From Planotetraspora mira (GTDB lineage: Bacteria > Actinomycetota > Actinomycetes > Streptosporangiales > Streptosporangiaceae): DNA of 64,000 nt. Shown here piece after piece: positions 56,936-64,000 of this stretch. The first letter of the stretch is position 1; each line of letters starts with the position of its first letter. The notes beneath the pieces were generated by a model. It made no database searches, had not been told where the DNA came from, and worked only from the letters and a program-made list of their open reading frames with translations. Location of the stretch: assembly GCF_016863275.1 (NCBI RefSeq), contig NZ_BOOO01000020.1, positions 186,001 through 250,000 of the forward strand. The letters run 5' to 3'. The position numbers and the translations under genes were made by a program.

Positions 56936-57712
56936 TCAGCGCGACAGCGCTTCGCATACGGCGGTGGTCTCGCGGGCTCCCAGGACGGTGGCCGCGGCGC
57001 AGTGCCGCACCCACGTCCCCACGCCCTCGGCGGTGCCCGTGAGATAGCCCCGCAGGCTCTCGCCGTACGCGTCGCCGAGATCGGCGTGACCCACCTCGAC
57101 GGCGACGAGCGACTTGGGATCGAGCCCGTACTCCACGAGCGTGAGCCGCGCGGCCGCCCGGGCGACCACGCCGTCCACGACACCGAACGGCCGGAGCACG
57201 GCGAGCTCGGCGTGCACGATCGCCGACAGGACGAGGGCCGGCGCCTGTGAGGTCGCCGAGACCAGCTCCGCCAGGGCGGCCATCCGCGCCGCGGCCTCCT
57301 CAGGACCCGGCGCCGCGCCGAGCCCGAGCGGGTCCGCGGAGGTCGGCGCGGTTCTCGGCCGGCCGGGATCAGAGGTCAGGCCCGTCGCCGCCAGGGTGTG
57401 CAGGCGGGCGAGGACCTGGGGAGGGGCCGATCGCCAGGTCTTGCCGAGCCGTCCGAGCTCGGCTGACGCCCGCAACGCCCCCTGGACGACCGGGTCGGTC
57501 ACCTCGCCCAGCCGGAGCGGCTCCAGCCCGACCTCGACGCCTTCCAGCGACGCCGAGGCACGCGCGCCGCGGAGGGCGGACTCCGCCGACACCTCGGGGC
57601 TCCGACGGCGCAACAGCCGATGTCCGTAGAGGCGGTCGACCGCCTCTCGCGCCTCCTGGACGGCCTGGGGCACACCAGGCAACGCGGCGACGGCGGCCAA
57701 TGGGTCGTTCAC
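56936..57712 (-). CDS. Fic/DOC-like protein with degenerate active site (Rv3662c-like)
   Basis: 258 aa. The all-helical chain resembles Fic proteins: a motif region LRPFGVVDGVVARAAARLTL (about 176-195) aligns with the HPFxxGNGRxxR loop but lacks the catalytic His (Arg instead) and the GNGR glycine-asparagine core. It is therefore probably not an AMP-transferase. Streptomycete homologues are sometimes called oxidoreductase without evidence. Located between the Ms1-like RNA and acsA (divergent), as Rv3662c is in mycobacteria. Confidence 0.75.
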   Translation of the reverse strand: MNDPLAAVAALPGVPQAVQEAREAVDRLYGHRLLRRRSPEVSAESALRGARASASLEGVEVGLEPLRLGEVTDPVVQGALRASAELGRLGKTWRSAPPQVLARLHTLAATGLTSDPGRPRTAPTSADPLGLGAAPGPEEAAARMAALAELVSATSQAPALVLSAIVHAELAVLRPFGVVDGVVARAAARLTLVEYGLDPKSLVAVEVGHADLGDAYGESLRGYLTGTAEGVGTWVRHCAAATVLGARETTAVCEALSR

Positions 57713-57993
57713 AGAGATCGACCTTACCGGCCAGTAGGGGTCGTTCGGCGAGCCGGTCGAGCCGCTGAGCGCAGGAAATGCACACTTGTCCCTCTAAAGG
57801 GCTGATTTCCCAGCCATAGCGCTATTAACGGAGACAAGAGGTGGTCACACCGGCTGGTCGTAGGCTGCCTGTGGACCTACCTGGATTACTTGTACTTTGC
57901 GCCCCTGGCCTGGTGAAGTGGGACACACACATCCATGGCTTGGCCGAGGCGGCCGAACGAAAGTGATTCCACAACGCTGTGAAGGAGTACGGA

Positions 57994-59970
57994 GTGGCCC
58001 CCGAGACCCCCGGTCACGAGACCCAGGAGACGCTGTCGAACCTGCTGAGTGAGACGCGGCGGTTCGCACCACCGGCCGACCTGGCAGCGGCCGCGAACAT
58101 CACGGCGAGCGCCTACGAGGAGGCGGCCGAGGACCGGCTCGCCTTCTGGGAGCGCGCGGCCGAACGGCTGACCTGGGCCCAGCCCTGGGAGACCACCCTG
58201 GAGTGGAATCCCCCCTTCGCCAAGTGGTTCATCGGCGGCAAGCTGAACGTGGCCTACAACTGCGTCGACCGCCACGTCGAGGCCGGCAGGGGCGACAAGG
58301 TCGCCTACTACTGGGAGGGCGAGCCGGACGGCGACAGCCGGACGATCACGTACGCGGACCTCCAGGTGGAGGTCTCCAAGGCGGCCAACGCCCTCGAGGA
58401 GCTGGGCGTCCGCAAGGGCGACCGGGTCGCCATCTACATGCCGATGATCCCCGAGCTGCCGATCTCGCTGCTCGCCTGCGCGCGCATCGGCGCCATCCAC
58501 TCGGTGGTGTTCGGCGGCTTCTCCTCGGCGGCCCTGAAGAGCCGCATCGACGACGCGGACGCCAAGATCGTCATCACGGCCGACGGCGGCTATCGGCGCG
58601 GGGCGCCGAGCGCGCTCAAGCCGACGGTCGACGAGGCGGTGGAGCAGTGCCCGGGCATCGAGCACGTGCTCGTCGTCCGCCGGACCGGCCAGGACGTCGC
58701 GACCACCGACAAGGACGTGTGGTGGCACGACATCGTCGACCGCCAGCCGTCCGAGCACGAGCCCGTGCCGCACGACGCCGAGGACCCGCTCTACATCCTC
58801 TACACGAGCGGCACCACCGGGAAGCCCAAGGGGATCCTGCACACCACCGGCGGCTACCTCACCCAGTCGGCCTGGACGCACCACGCGGTCTTCGACCTCA
58901 AGCCGGAGAGCGACATCTACTGGTGCACGGCCGACATCGGCTGGGTGACCGGGCACTCCTACATCGTGTACGGCCCGCTCGCCAACGGCGCGACCAGCGT
59001 GATCTACGAGGGCACGCCCGACACTCCCCACCGCGGCCGGTTCTGGGAGATCGTGCAGAAGTACGGCGTGACGATCCTCTACACCGCTCCCACGGCGATC
59101 CGGACGTTCATGAAGTGGGGCGACGACATCCCCGCCAAGTACGACATGTCCTCGCTGCGGGTGCTCGGGTCGGTCGGCGAGCCGATCAACCCCGAGGCGT
59201 ACGTCTGGTACCGCGAGCACATCGGCGGCGAGCGCTGCCCGGTGGTCGACACCTGGTGGCAGACCGAGACGGGCGCCATGATGATCAGCCCGCTGCCCGG
59301 CGTCACCGCGGCCAAGCCGGGCGCGGCCATGCGGCCGCTCCCCGGCATCGTGGCGGACGTGGTGGACGACCAGGGCGTGTCCGTGCCCGACGGCGGCGGC
59401 GGCTTCCTCGTCGTCCGCGAGCCCTGGCCGTCGATGCTCCGCACGATCTGGGGCGACGACAAGCGGTACATCGACACCTACTGGTCACGCTTCGACGGGA
59501 TGTACTTCGCCGGCGACGGCGCCAAGCGCGACTCGGACGGCGACCTGTGGCTGCTCGGCCGCGTCGACGACGTCATGCTGGTCTCCGGCCACAACATCTC
59601 GACCACCGAGGTCGAGAGTGCGCTGGTCAGCCACCCGAAGGTCGCCGAGGCGGCCGTCGTGGGGGCGACCGACCCCGTCACCGGCCAGGCCATCGTGTCG
59701 TTCGTGATCCTGCGCGGCAACGCGGAGGAGGGCGCGGACATCGCCACCGAACTGCGCGCCCACGTGGCCAAGGAACTCGGCCCGATCGCCAAGCCGCGTC
59801 AGATCATGATCGTGCCCGAGCTGCCCAAGACCCGTTCCGGCAAGATCATGCGTCGCCTGCTCCGCGACGTGGCCGAGAACCGCTCGCTCGGTGACGTCAC
59901 CACGCTCACCGACAGTTCGGTGATGAACCTCATCTCCGAGAAGTTGCCGAGCGCCAAGAGCGAGGACTGA
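57994..59970 (+). CDS. acsA: Acetyl-CoA synthetase
   Basis: 658 aa from GTG 57994, six bases after AAGGAG; an upstream GTG at 57979 overlaps that ribosome site and is rejected. The AMP-forming acyl-CoA synthetase motifs are [11 protein letters not shown] (P-loop), the adenylate-binding [15 protein letters not shown] and DTWWQTETG, and the C-terminal [11 protein letters not shown] containing the catalytic Lys that is controlled by acetylation. It activates acetate to acetyl-CoA. An AcuC-type deacetylase (567-1730) is a candidate regulator of that lysine. Confidence 0.97.
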   Translation: MAPETPGHETQETLSNLLSETRRFAPPADLAAAANITASAYEEAAEDRLAFWERAAERLTWAQPWETTLEWNPPFAKWFIGGKLNVAYNCVDRHVEAGRGDKVAYYWEGEPDGDSRTITYADLQVEVSKAANALEELGVRKGDRVAIYMPMIPELPISLLACARIGAIHSVVFGGFSSAALKSRIDDADAKIVITADGGYRRGAPSALKPTVDEAVEQCPGIEHVLVVRRTGQDVATTDKDVWWHDIVDRQPSEHEPVPHDAEDPLYILYTSGTTGKPKGILHTTGGYLTQSAWTHHAVFDLKPESDIYWCTADIGWVTGHSYIVYGPLANGATSVIYEGTPDTPHRGRFWEIVQKYGVTILYTAPTAIRTFMKWGDDIPAKYDMSSLRVLGSVGEPINPEAYVWYREHIGGERCPVVDTWWQTETGAMMISPLPGVTAAKPGAAMRPLPGIVADVVDDQGVSVPDGGGGFLVVREPWPSMLRTIWGDDKRYIDTYWSRFDGMYFAGDGAKRDSDGDLWLLGRVDDVMLVSGHNISTTEVESALVSHPKVAEAAVVGATDPVTGQAIVSFVILRGNAEEGADIATELRAHVAKELGPIAKPRQIMIVPELPKTRSGKIMRRLLRDVAENRSLGDVTTLTDSSVMNLISEKLPSAKSED

Positions 59971-59986
59971 GCCGGTCGGCTCACCT

Positions 59987-60015
59987 GGGGCGTGGGTGCT
60001 CGGCACCCGCGCCCC
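59987..60015 (+). terminator. Terminator of acsA
   Basis: GGGGCGTGGGTGC pairs with GCACCCGCGCCCC (one G-U) across a three-base loop TCG, starting 16 bp after the acsA stop and followed by TTCGC. Confidence 0.8.
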
Positions 60016-60099
60016 TTCGCATGCTTCGGTAACCTTGTCCCCAGGTGTGCCGGGAAGTCTGGTCGGCGAACTGACAGAAGCCGATCCGTGGGAGAGACA

Positions 60100-61302
60100 A
60101 TGGACCGACCCACCGAGGGACGGCCACCCAGATCCACCGTCGGGTACGCCCAGCGGATGGCCGAGGCCCTGCGGGCGGAGACCATCGGCGGCATCGTGGT
60201 CCTGGCCGCCACCGCCATAGCGCTGATCTGGGCGAACTCCCCATGGGGCCCTTCGTACGACGCGTTGAGGAATACCGTTGTCGGCCCGACGCACCTCACG
60301 CTCTACGAGTGGTCCGCCGAGGGCCTGCTCGCGATCTTCTTCTTCGTCGCCGGCATCGAGGTCAAGGAAGAACTCGTCCATGGCGAGCTGACGAGCCTCA
60401 AAGGCGCCGCCCTGCCGGTGATCGCCGCTTTCGCGGGCATGGCCGTACCGGCGCTGTTCTATCTGGCGGTCAGCTGGGGCACTCCAGGCGCCACCAGAGG
60501 GTGGGCGATCCCGACGGCCACCGACATCGCGTTCGCCCTGGCCGTGCTCGCCGTGACGGCTTCGGCGATGCCCGCCGCGCTGCGCGCCTTCCTCCTCACG
60601 CTGGCCGTGGTGGACGACCTCGGGGCGATCACCGTGATCGCCCTGTTCTACAGCGAGAGGGTGCACCTTCTGCCGCTGCTGGGGGCGGCGGCAGTCCTCG
60701 CCATGTACTGGTTCCTCCAGCGGCGGCGTTTCCGCCATGTGGTCGTCTATGCGGCGCTCGGCGTGGCCGCCTGGACGCTCATGCACGAGAGCGGCGTGCA
60801 CGCGACGGTCGCCGGGGTGCTGTGCGGGCTGCTGACCAGGGCCGGCAACGAAACCGACGGCCGGCTCTCTCCCGCCGGCCGTGCCGCCCACTTCGCACGT
60901 CCCCTCTCGGCCGGTCTCGCGGTACCGGTGTTCGCGTTCCTCGCCGCGGGGGTGAAGCTGGACCCGGCGTCACTCGGCTCGGTCTTCACTGACAGGATCG
61001 CCCTCGGCGTCGTCGTCGGGCTGGTCGTCGGCAAGTTCGCCGGGGTGCTCGGAGGGGCCTGGTTGTCGGTGCGCCTCGGGTTCGCGAGGATCAGCGACGA
61101 CCTGCGCTGGCATGATCTCGCGGCGGTGTCCGTCCTCGCCGGGATCGGTTTCACGGTCTCGCTGCTGATCGGCGACCGGGCCTACCCGGGCTCCGATCGC
61201 GTGACCACGGCGGTGCTGATCGCCAGCCTGATCGCCGCGGCGCTTGCCGCCGCCCTTCTTCACGTGCGCGTACAGGCGCGAACACGACATGATGTTCTGT
61301 AG
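60100..61302 (+). CDS. nhaA: Na+/H+ antiporter NhaA
   Basis: 400 aa from ATG 60100 after GGGAGAG. Eleven to twelve helices with NhaA hallmarks: FFFVAGIEVKEELVHGEL, PTATDIAFALAVLAV, and the ion-binding Asp pair in LAVVDDLGAITVIALFY. It exchanges Na+ for protons at the membrane, supporting pH and salt tolerance. It lies between acsA and the holin-like gene, which starts 20 bp downstream. Confidence 0.96.
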   Translation: MDRPTEGRPPRSTVGYAQRMAEALRAETIGGIVVLAATAIALIWANSPWGPSYDALRNTVVGPTHLTLYEWSAEGLLAIFFFVAGIEVKEELVHGELTSLKGAALPVIAAFAGMAVPALFYLAVSWGTPGATRGWAIPTATDIAFALAVLAVTASAMPAALRAFLLTLAVVDDLGAITVIALFYSERVHLLPLLGAAAVLAMYWFLQRRRFRHVVVYAALGVAAWTLMHESGVHATVAGVLCGLLTRAGNETDGRLSPAGRAAHFARPLSAGLAVPVFAFLAAGVKLDPASLGSVFTDRIALGVVVGLVVGKFAGVLGGAWLSVRLGFARISDDLRWHDLAAVSVLAGIGFTVSLLIGDRAYPGSDRVTTAVLIASLIAAALAAALLHVRVQARTRHDVL

Positions 61303-61322
61303 ACGCAGATAGGAGATCGCTG

Positions 61323-61811
61323 ATGCCCGAGGACGAATCGCTCGGCGCGCTGGTCGCTCAGGCCAGCCATCAAATCTCGACCCTCGTCCGTTCGGAGATC
61401 GAGCTGGCCAAGGCTGAGCTCAAGTTCGACGCGAAGCGGGTCGGCGTGGCCGCCGGGCTGTTCGGGGCCGCCGCCTTCATCGCGCATCTGTGCCTGATCC
61501 TGGCCTCGTTCACCATCGCGTACGGCCTGGTCGCGCTTGGGATGTGGACGTGGGCCGCGTTCCTCATCGTCACGGTCTTCTACCTCGTGGTCGCCGTAGG
61601 GCTGAGCTTCGTCGGGTACCGCCGTCTCAAGGGCCTGTCGGGAATGAAGCGCACCGCCCGGTCACTGAAGGGCCTCGCGAGCACCACCGAGGCCGACGCG
61701 GCGCCCCCGACCACCCCCGCGACGTCCAAGCCCTCTCCTCCTCCGCCGTACACCGGCCCCACCGCCGGACAGGTCGGCGCACACCGGGAGTCCATCAGCG
61801 ATGGCACTTGA
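61323..61811 (+). CDS. Holin-X-like (phage holin family / DUF1469) membrane protein
   Basis: 162 aa. N-terminal helix SLGALVAQASHQISTLVRSE and IELAKAELKFDAKRVG, two membrane helices (about 43-66 and 75-98) and a Pro-rich tail (PPTTPATSKPSPPPPYTGPT). The actinobacterial Holin-X family is not of phage origin here: it sits in a conserved chromosomal cluster (Rv3669-like) with nhaA upstream and the epoxide hydrolase overlapping downstream by 11 bp. Role unknown. Confidence 0.88.
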   Translation: MPEDESLGALVAQASHQISTLVRSEIELAKAELKFDAKRVGVAAGLFGAAAFIAHLCLILASFTIAYGLVALGMWTWAAFLIVTVFYLVVAVGLSFVGYRRLKGLSGMKRTARSLKGLASTTEADAAPPTTPATSKPSPPPPYTGPTAGQVGAHRESISDGT

Positions 61812-62721
61812 CGAGTCCGTGGTCCGGGTCGAGGGCCCGTGGACCCACCGCGACGTCCACGCCGGGGGCACCCGGTTCCACGTCGTGGAGGCGGGTGAGG
61901 GGCCGCTGGTGCTGCTTCTCCACGGCTTCCCCCAGTTCTGGTGGACCTGGCGGCATCAGCTCGCGTCCCTGCCCGCCGCCGGTTACCGTGCCGTCGCGGT
62001 CGATCTCCGGGGGTACGGCGCGAGCGACAAGCCTCCTCGCGGGTACGACCTGCCCACGCTCGCCGTGGACGCCGCCGGCCTGATCCGCGCACTCGGCGAG
62101 ACCGGGGCCGTGGTGGTGGGCCACGACTGGGGCGGGCTGCTCGCCTGGACGATGAGCGTGCTCGACCCGAAGACGGTGCGCCGCCTGGTCCCCGTGGCCG
62201 CTCCGCACCCCCTGCGGATGCGCGCGGCTCTGCTGACCGACTTCTTCGGGCAGATACGGGCCAGCGGGCACGCCTTGGGGTTCCAGGTCCCGATCGTGCC
62301 GGAGCGCCGGCTGACGGCCGACGGAGGCGCGCTCGTGGGGCGGCTGATCGACGCCTGGGCGGGCCCGGAGTGGCCACCGGGCGACGTGAGGCGTACGTAC
62401 CAGGACGCATTCCGCATTCCGGGAGTCGCCCACTCGGCCCTGGAGTACCACCGCTGGTTCGGGCGTTCGACGCTCCGGCCCGACGGGCTGCGCTACGCCA
62501 GGCAGATGCGGACGGAGATCGAGGCGCCCACCCTGCAACTGCACGGCGCCCTCGACACATGCGTGCTCCCCCGGACCGCCCAGGGTTCCAGCAGGTACGT
62601 CGCCGCGCCGTACCGGTGGAGGCAGATCGAGGGGGCCGGGCACTTCCCCCACGAGGAACGGCCGGACCAGTTCGACGCCGAATTGATCTCCTGGCTCACC
62701 GACCCCGAACCCGACCGATGA
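61801..62721 (+). CDS. Alpha/beta hydrolase, epoxide hydrolase-like (EphE-type)
   Basis: 306 aa, ATG 61801 within the 3' end of the holin gene. Alpha/beta fold with oxyanion HGFPQFWWTWR (about 40-50), nucleophile Asp in VVGHDWGGLLAW (about 108), lid domain, and the C-terminal His in GAGHFPHEERPD. Asp as nucleophile and HGFP motif fit epoxide hydrolases (Rv3670 EphE in the same order in mycobacteria) or haloalkane dehalogenase-like enzymes. Cytoplasmic. Confidence 0.9.
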   Translation: MALDESVVRVEGPWTHRDVHAGGTRFHVVEAGEGPLVLLLHGFPQFWWTWRHQLASLPAAGYRAVAVDLRGYGASDKPPRGYDLPTLAVDAAGLIRALGETGAVVVGHDWGGLLAWTMSVLDPKTVRRLVPVAAPHPLRMRAALLTDFFGQIRASGHALGFQVPIVPERRLTADGGALVGRLIDAWAGPEWPPGDVRRTYQDAFRIPGVAHSALEYHRWFGRSTLRPDGLRYARQMRTEIEAPTLQLHGALDTCVLPRTAQGSSRYVAAPYRWRQIEGAGHFPHEERPDQFDAELISWLTDPEPDR

Positions 62722-62747
62722 CCCCCAAGCCCCGCTCCCCCTTGGGC

Positions 62748-62918
62748 GTGATCATGCACAAGTTCGTGGAAAGGCCACCTGACCTGGCCACTCTCCGATC
62801 GTGATCATGCACAGGTTCGGCAAGTGCCGTCCCGACCTGCGAAAACCCCCTCCGTGATCATGCAAGAGTTCTCGATCAATAACCATGAGCAGGCTGAACA
62901 CTGTTCGTGATCATGCGA
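62748..62918 (+). repeat. 53-bp phased intergenic repeat, array 3 (four units)
   Basis: Cores at 62748-62759, 62801-62812, 62854-62865 (GTGATCATGCAA) and 62907-62918 (GTGATCATGCGA), exactly 53 bp apart. Units 1 and 2 continue A(A/G)GTTCG and carry the second box, CTGACCTGG or CGACCTGCG. The last core overlaps the region just upstream of the DUF309 ribosome site (GGAG 62922-62925). It points towards the DUF309 gene and is the mirror image of array 4 beyond that gene. Confidence 0.92.
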
Positions 62919-62930
62919 TGCGGAGAAGAC

Positions 62931-63404
62931 ATGCGCGACCGTGATGAAGCAGGCAGACCACGCAGTTCCCGTCCCCGGGACGACTACGGCAGGCCGCTGC
63001 CGTACGGCACGGAAGGTGTGCCGCGCGTTCCGGACGACTACACCCCGGATGCCCTGCAGGCGCTTCGCGAGGCGCGCCGGTTCCTCGAGACCGGCCGCCC
63101 GTTCCACGCGCACGAGGTGCTGGAGGCACGCTGGAAGACCGGCCCTGCCGACGAGCGGGAGCTCTGGCAGGGGCTCGCCCAGATATGTGTCGGTTTGACC
63201 CACATTCAGCGGGGCAACCCGTCCGGGGCCGTCGCCCTCCTGGCCCGTGGAGCCGCCCGTCTCGGCTCGTACGGCTCTCGCAGGCCGTTCGACCTGGATC
63301 TCCGGGCGATGACCTTGGCCGCCGATCAGATCATCGTTGAGATCGACTCGGGGACCTCCGACGCGGACATCGCGATCGCCCGCATCGTGGGACATCTGGG
63401 CTGA
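62931..63404 (+). CDS. DUF309 protein
   Basis: 157 aa from ATG 62931, five bases after GGAG; a longer frame from 62907 would use the repeat core as coding sequence and has no ribosome site. DUF309 signature: ALQALREARRFLETGRPFHA and HEVLEARWK, then GLAQICVGLTHIQRGNPSGA (about 82-101). The family is an all-helical, TPR-like fold of unknown function found in actinobacteria, cyanobacteria and others. It stands alone, enclosed by inverted 53-bp repeat arrays. Confidence 0.92.
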   Translation: MRDRDEAGRPRSSRPRDDYGRPLPYGTEGVPRVPDDYTPDALQALREARRFLETGRPFHAHEVLEARWKTGPADERELWQGLAQICVGLTHIQRGNPSGAVALLARGAARLGSYGSRRPFDLDLRAMTLAADQIIVEIDSGTSDADIAIARIVGHLG

Positions 63405-63426
63405 GATGGGCCTCGCGACCGATGGA

Positions 63427-63650
63427 CCGCATGATCACGCATCGGGTCCGGCCAGGTCAGGCCGGGGACGGCCGAATCCGTGCATGATCACGAATGGCGC
63501 CTTCGCAGGTCATGCGGCATTTTCCCGAAACCGCGCATGATCACGGAGGGGGTTTTCGCAGGTCGGGACGGCAATCGCCGAACCTGTGCATGATCACGCC
63601 CAAAGGGTGGCCAGGTCAGGCCACCTTTCCACGAACCTGTGCATGATCAC
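63427..63650 (-). repeat. 53-bp phased intergenic repeat, array 4 (five units, inverted)
   Basis: Plus-strand cores (C/G)(C/T/G)GCATGATCAC at 63427-63438, 63480-63491, 63533-63544, 63586-63597 and 63639-63650, exactly 53 bp apart. Read on the minus strand, units are arranged in the same order as in array 3: the second unit differs from the second unit of array 3 at only two of 53 positions. Stems around the TGACCT box are strong here (GGTGGCC / GGCCACC; CCGGCC / GGCCGG). Confidence 0.95.
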
Positions 63651-63675
63651 GCCTGACGACGTCACGCCTGAGGGG

Positions 63676-64000
63676 TCAGTCGCATTCCTGGGTGCCTACG
63701 CGGGCTACTGCGGCGCTGCCGTCCTCGGCGTCGGGAAGGACCTCCTCGGCCGTGAGCGCGTAGCCCGTCTCCGGCTGGTCGGTGGCCGCCGCGAAGATCA
63801 CGCCGAACACCTTGCCGTCCGGGCTGAGCAGAGGACCTCCCGAGTTGCCCGGCTGGACCTTGCCCCGGATCGCGTACACCTCCCGGTCGACCTTCCGGTG
63901 GTTGTAGATGTCGTACGACTCCGCCCGCTGCTTGACCCTGATCCTCGCGGCGAGCGGGGTGAAACCGTGACCCTTGGGGTATCCGGCGATGACCGCGCTG
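63676..64000 (-). CDS. MarP-like trypsin-family serine protease (C-terminal part)
   Basis: The last 108 codons of a gene that runs off the right edge. The fragment contains GYPKGHGFTPLAARIRVKQR, then VQPGNSGGPLLSPDG with the catalytic Ser of the trypsin fold (GNSGG), and YALTAEEVLPD at the end. In mycobacteria MarP (Rv3671c) lies next to ephE in this same cluster and is a membrane-anchored periplasmic protease needed for acid and oxidative stress resistance; its N-terminal membrane part would be outside the window. The final Cys (QEC) can form the disulfide known in MarP, but that is inference. Confidence 0.85.
   Translation of the reverse strand, partial: SAVIAGYPKGHGFTPLAARIRVKQRAESYDIYNHRKVDREVYAIRGKVQPGNSGGPLLSPDGKVFGVIFAAATDQPETGYALTAEEVLPDAEDGSAAVARVGTQECD

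Noticed and set aside
61323-61811. Prophage holin
   Set aside because: No phage genes around it; the order acsA-nhaA-holin-ephE-marP is a conserved chromosomal cluster in actinobacteria.

Overview
The window is high-GC actinomycete chromosome. A bldG locus, an Ssd/Tad pilus cluster, a dnaK-grpE-dnaJ-hspR-clpB heat-shock operon with HspR (HAIR) operators, an XRE/DUF397 pair and mycobacterium-like acs-nhaA-holin-ephE-marP synteny all point to a filamentous, Streptosporangiales-like actinobacterium; the family-level placement is inference. It is core chromosome, with no insertion sequence, prophage, CRISPR array, rRNA or tRNA gene that I can support.

Layout. 1-5138 (minus): start of a conserved phosphatase-annotated gene, acuC, and a three-gene MacAB-type export operon. 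5139-7850: an MFS exporter and proC, bracketed by two inverted intergenic repeat arrays. 7851-9840: a two-gene ABC-2 exporter and a small lipoprotein. 9841-16799: the HspR-controlled chaperone operon. 16897-21249: secreted or surface proteins (one with pentapeptide repeats), a TPR-like protein, a TetR regulator and a CapA-like lipoprotein. 21342-23290: furA-katA. 23405-25209: DUF397 plus XRE regulator and a small unknown protein. 25372-29266: molybdopterin oxidoreductase, HD phosphohydrolase and a DUF2231-Rieske fusion. 29292-34753: TauE exporter, SPFH protein, ABC ATPase, unknown protein and a NarL-type two-component system. 34868-39548: SDR plus queA-like pair, an ornithine-lipid-type acyltransferase pair and serB. 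39552-42426 (minus): two microproteins, sixA and a FUSC transporter that appears to start at CTG. 42504-49047: hppA, bldG with its anti-sigma partner, and an MrfA-like helicase. 49073-56068 (minus): Tad/Flp-type pilus genes headed by ssd. 56069-56935: RNA-rich intergenic region with a 6C sRNA and a probable Ms1/scr3559-like RNA. 56936-64000: Fic-like protein, acsA, nhaA, holin-like protein, epoxide hydrolase, DUF309 protein and the end of a MarP-like protease.

The most unusual feature is a family of about 53-bp intergenic repeats in four arrays (5263-5434, 7657-7827, 62748-62918, 63427-63650). Each unit starts with GTGATCATGCAC and carries a TGACCT box about three helical turns further on. 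Successive cores lie 53 bp apart (one step of 54), which is five helical turns. The arrays form inverted pairs around MFS-proC and around the DUF309 gene. I know of no described system matching this.
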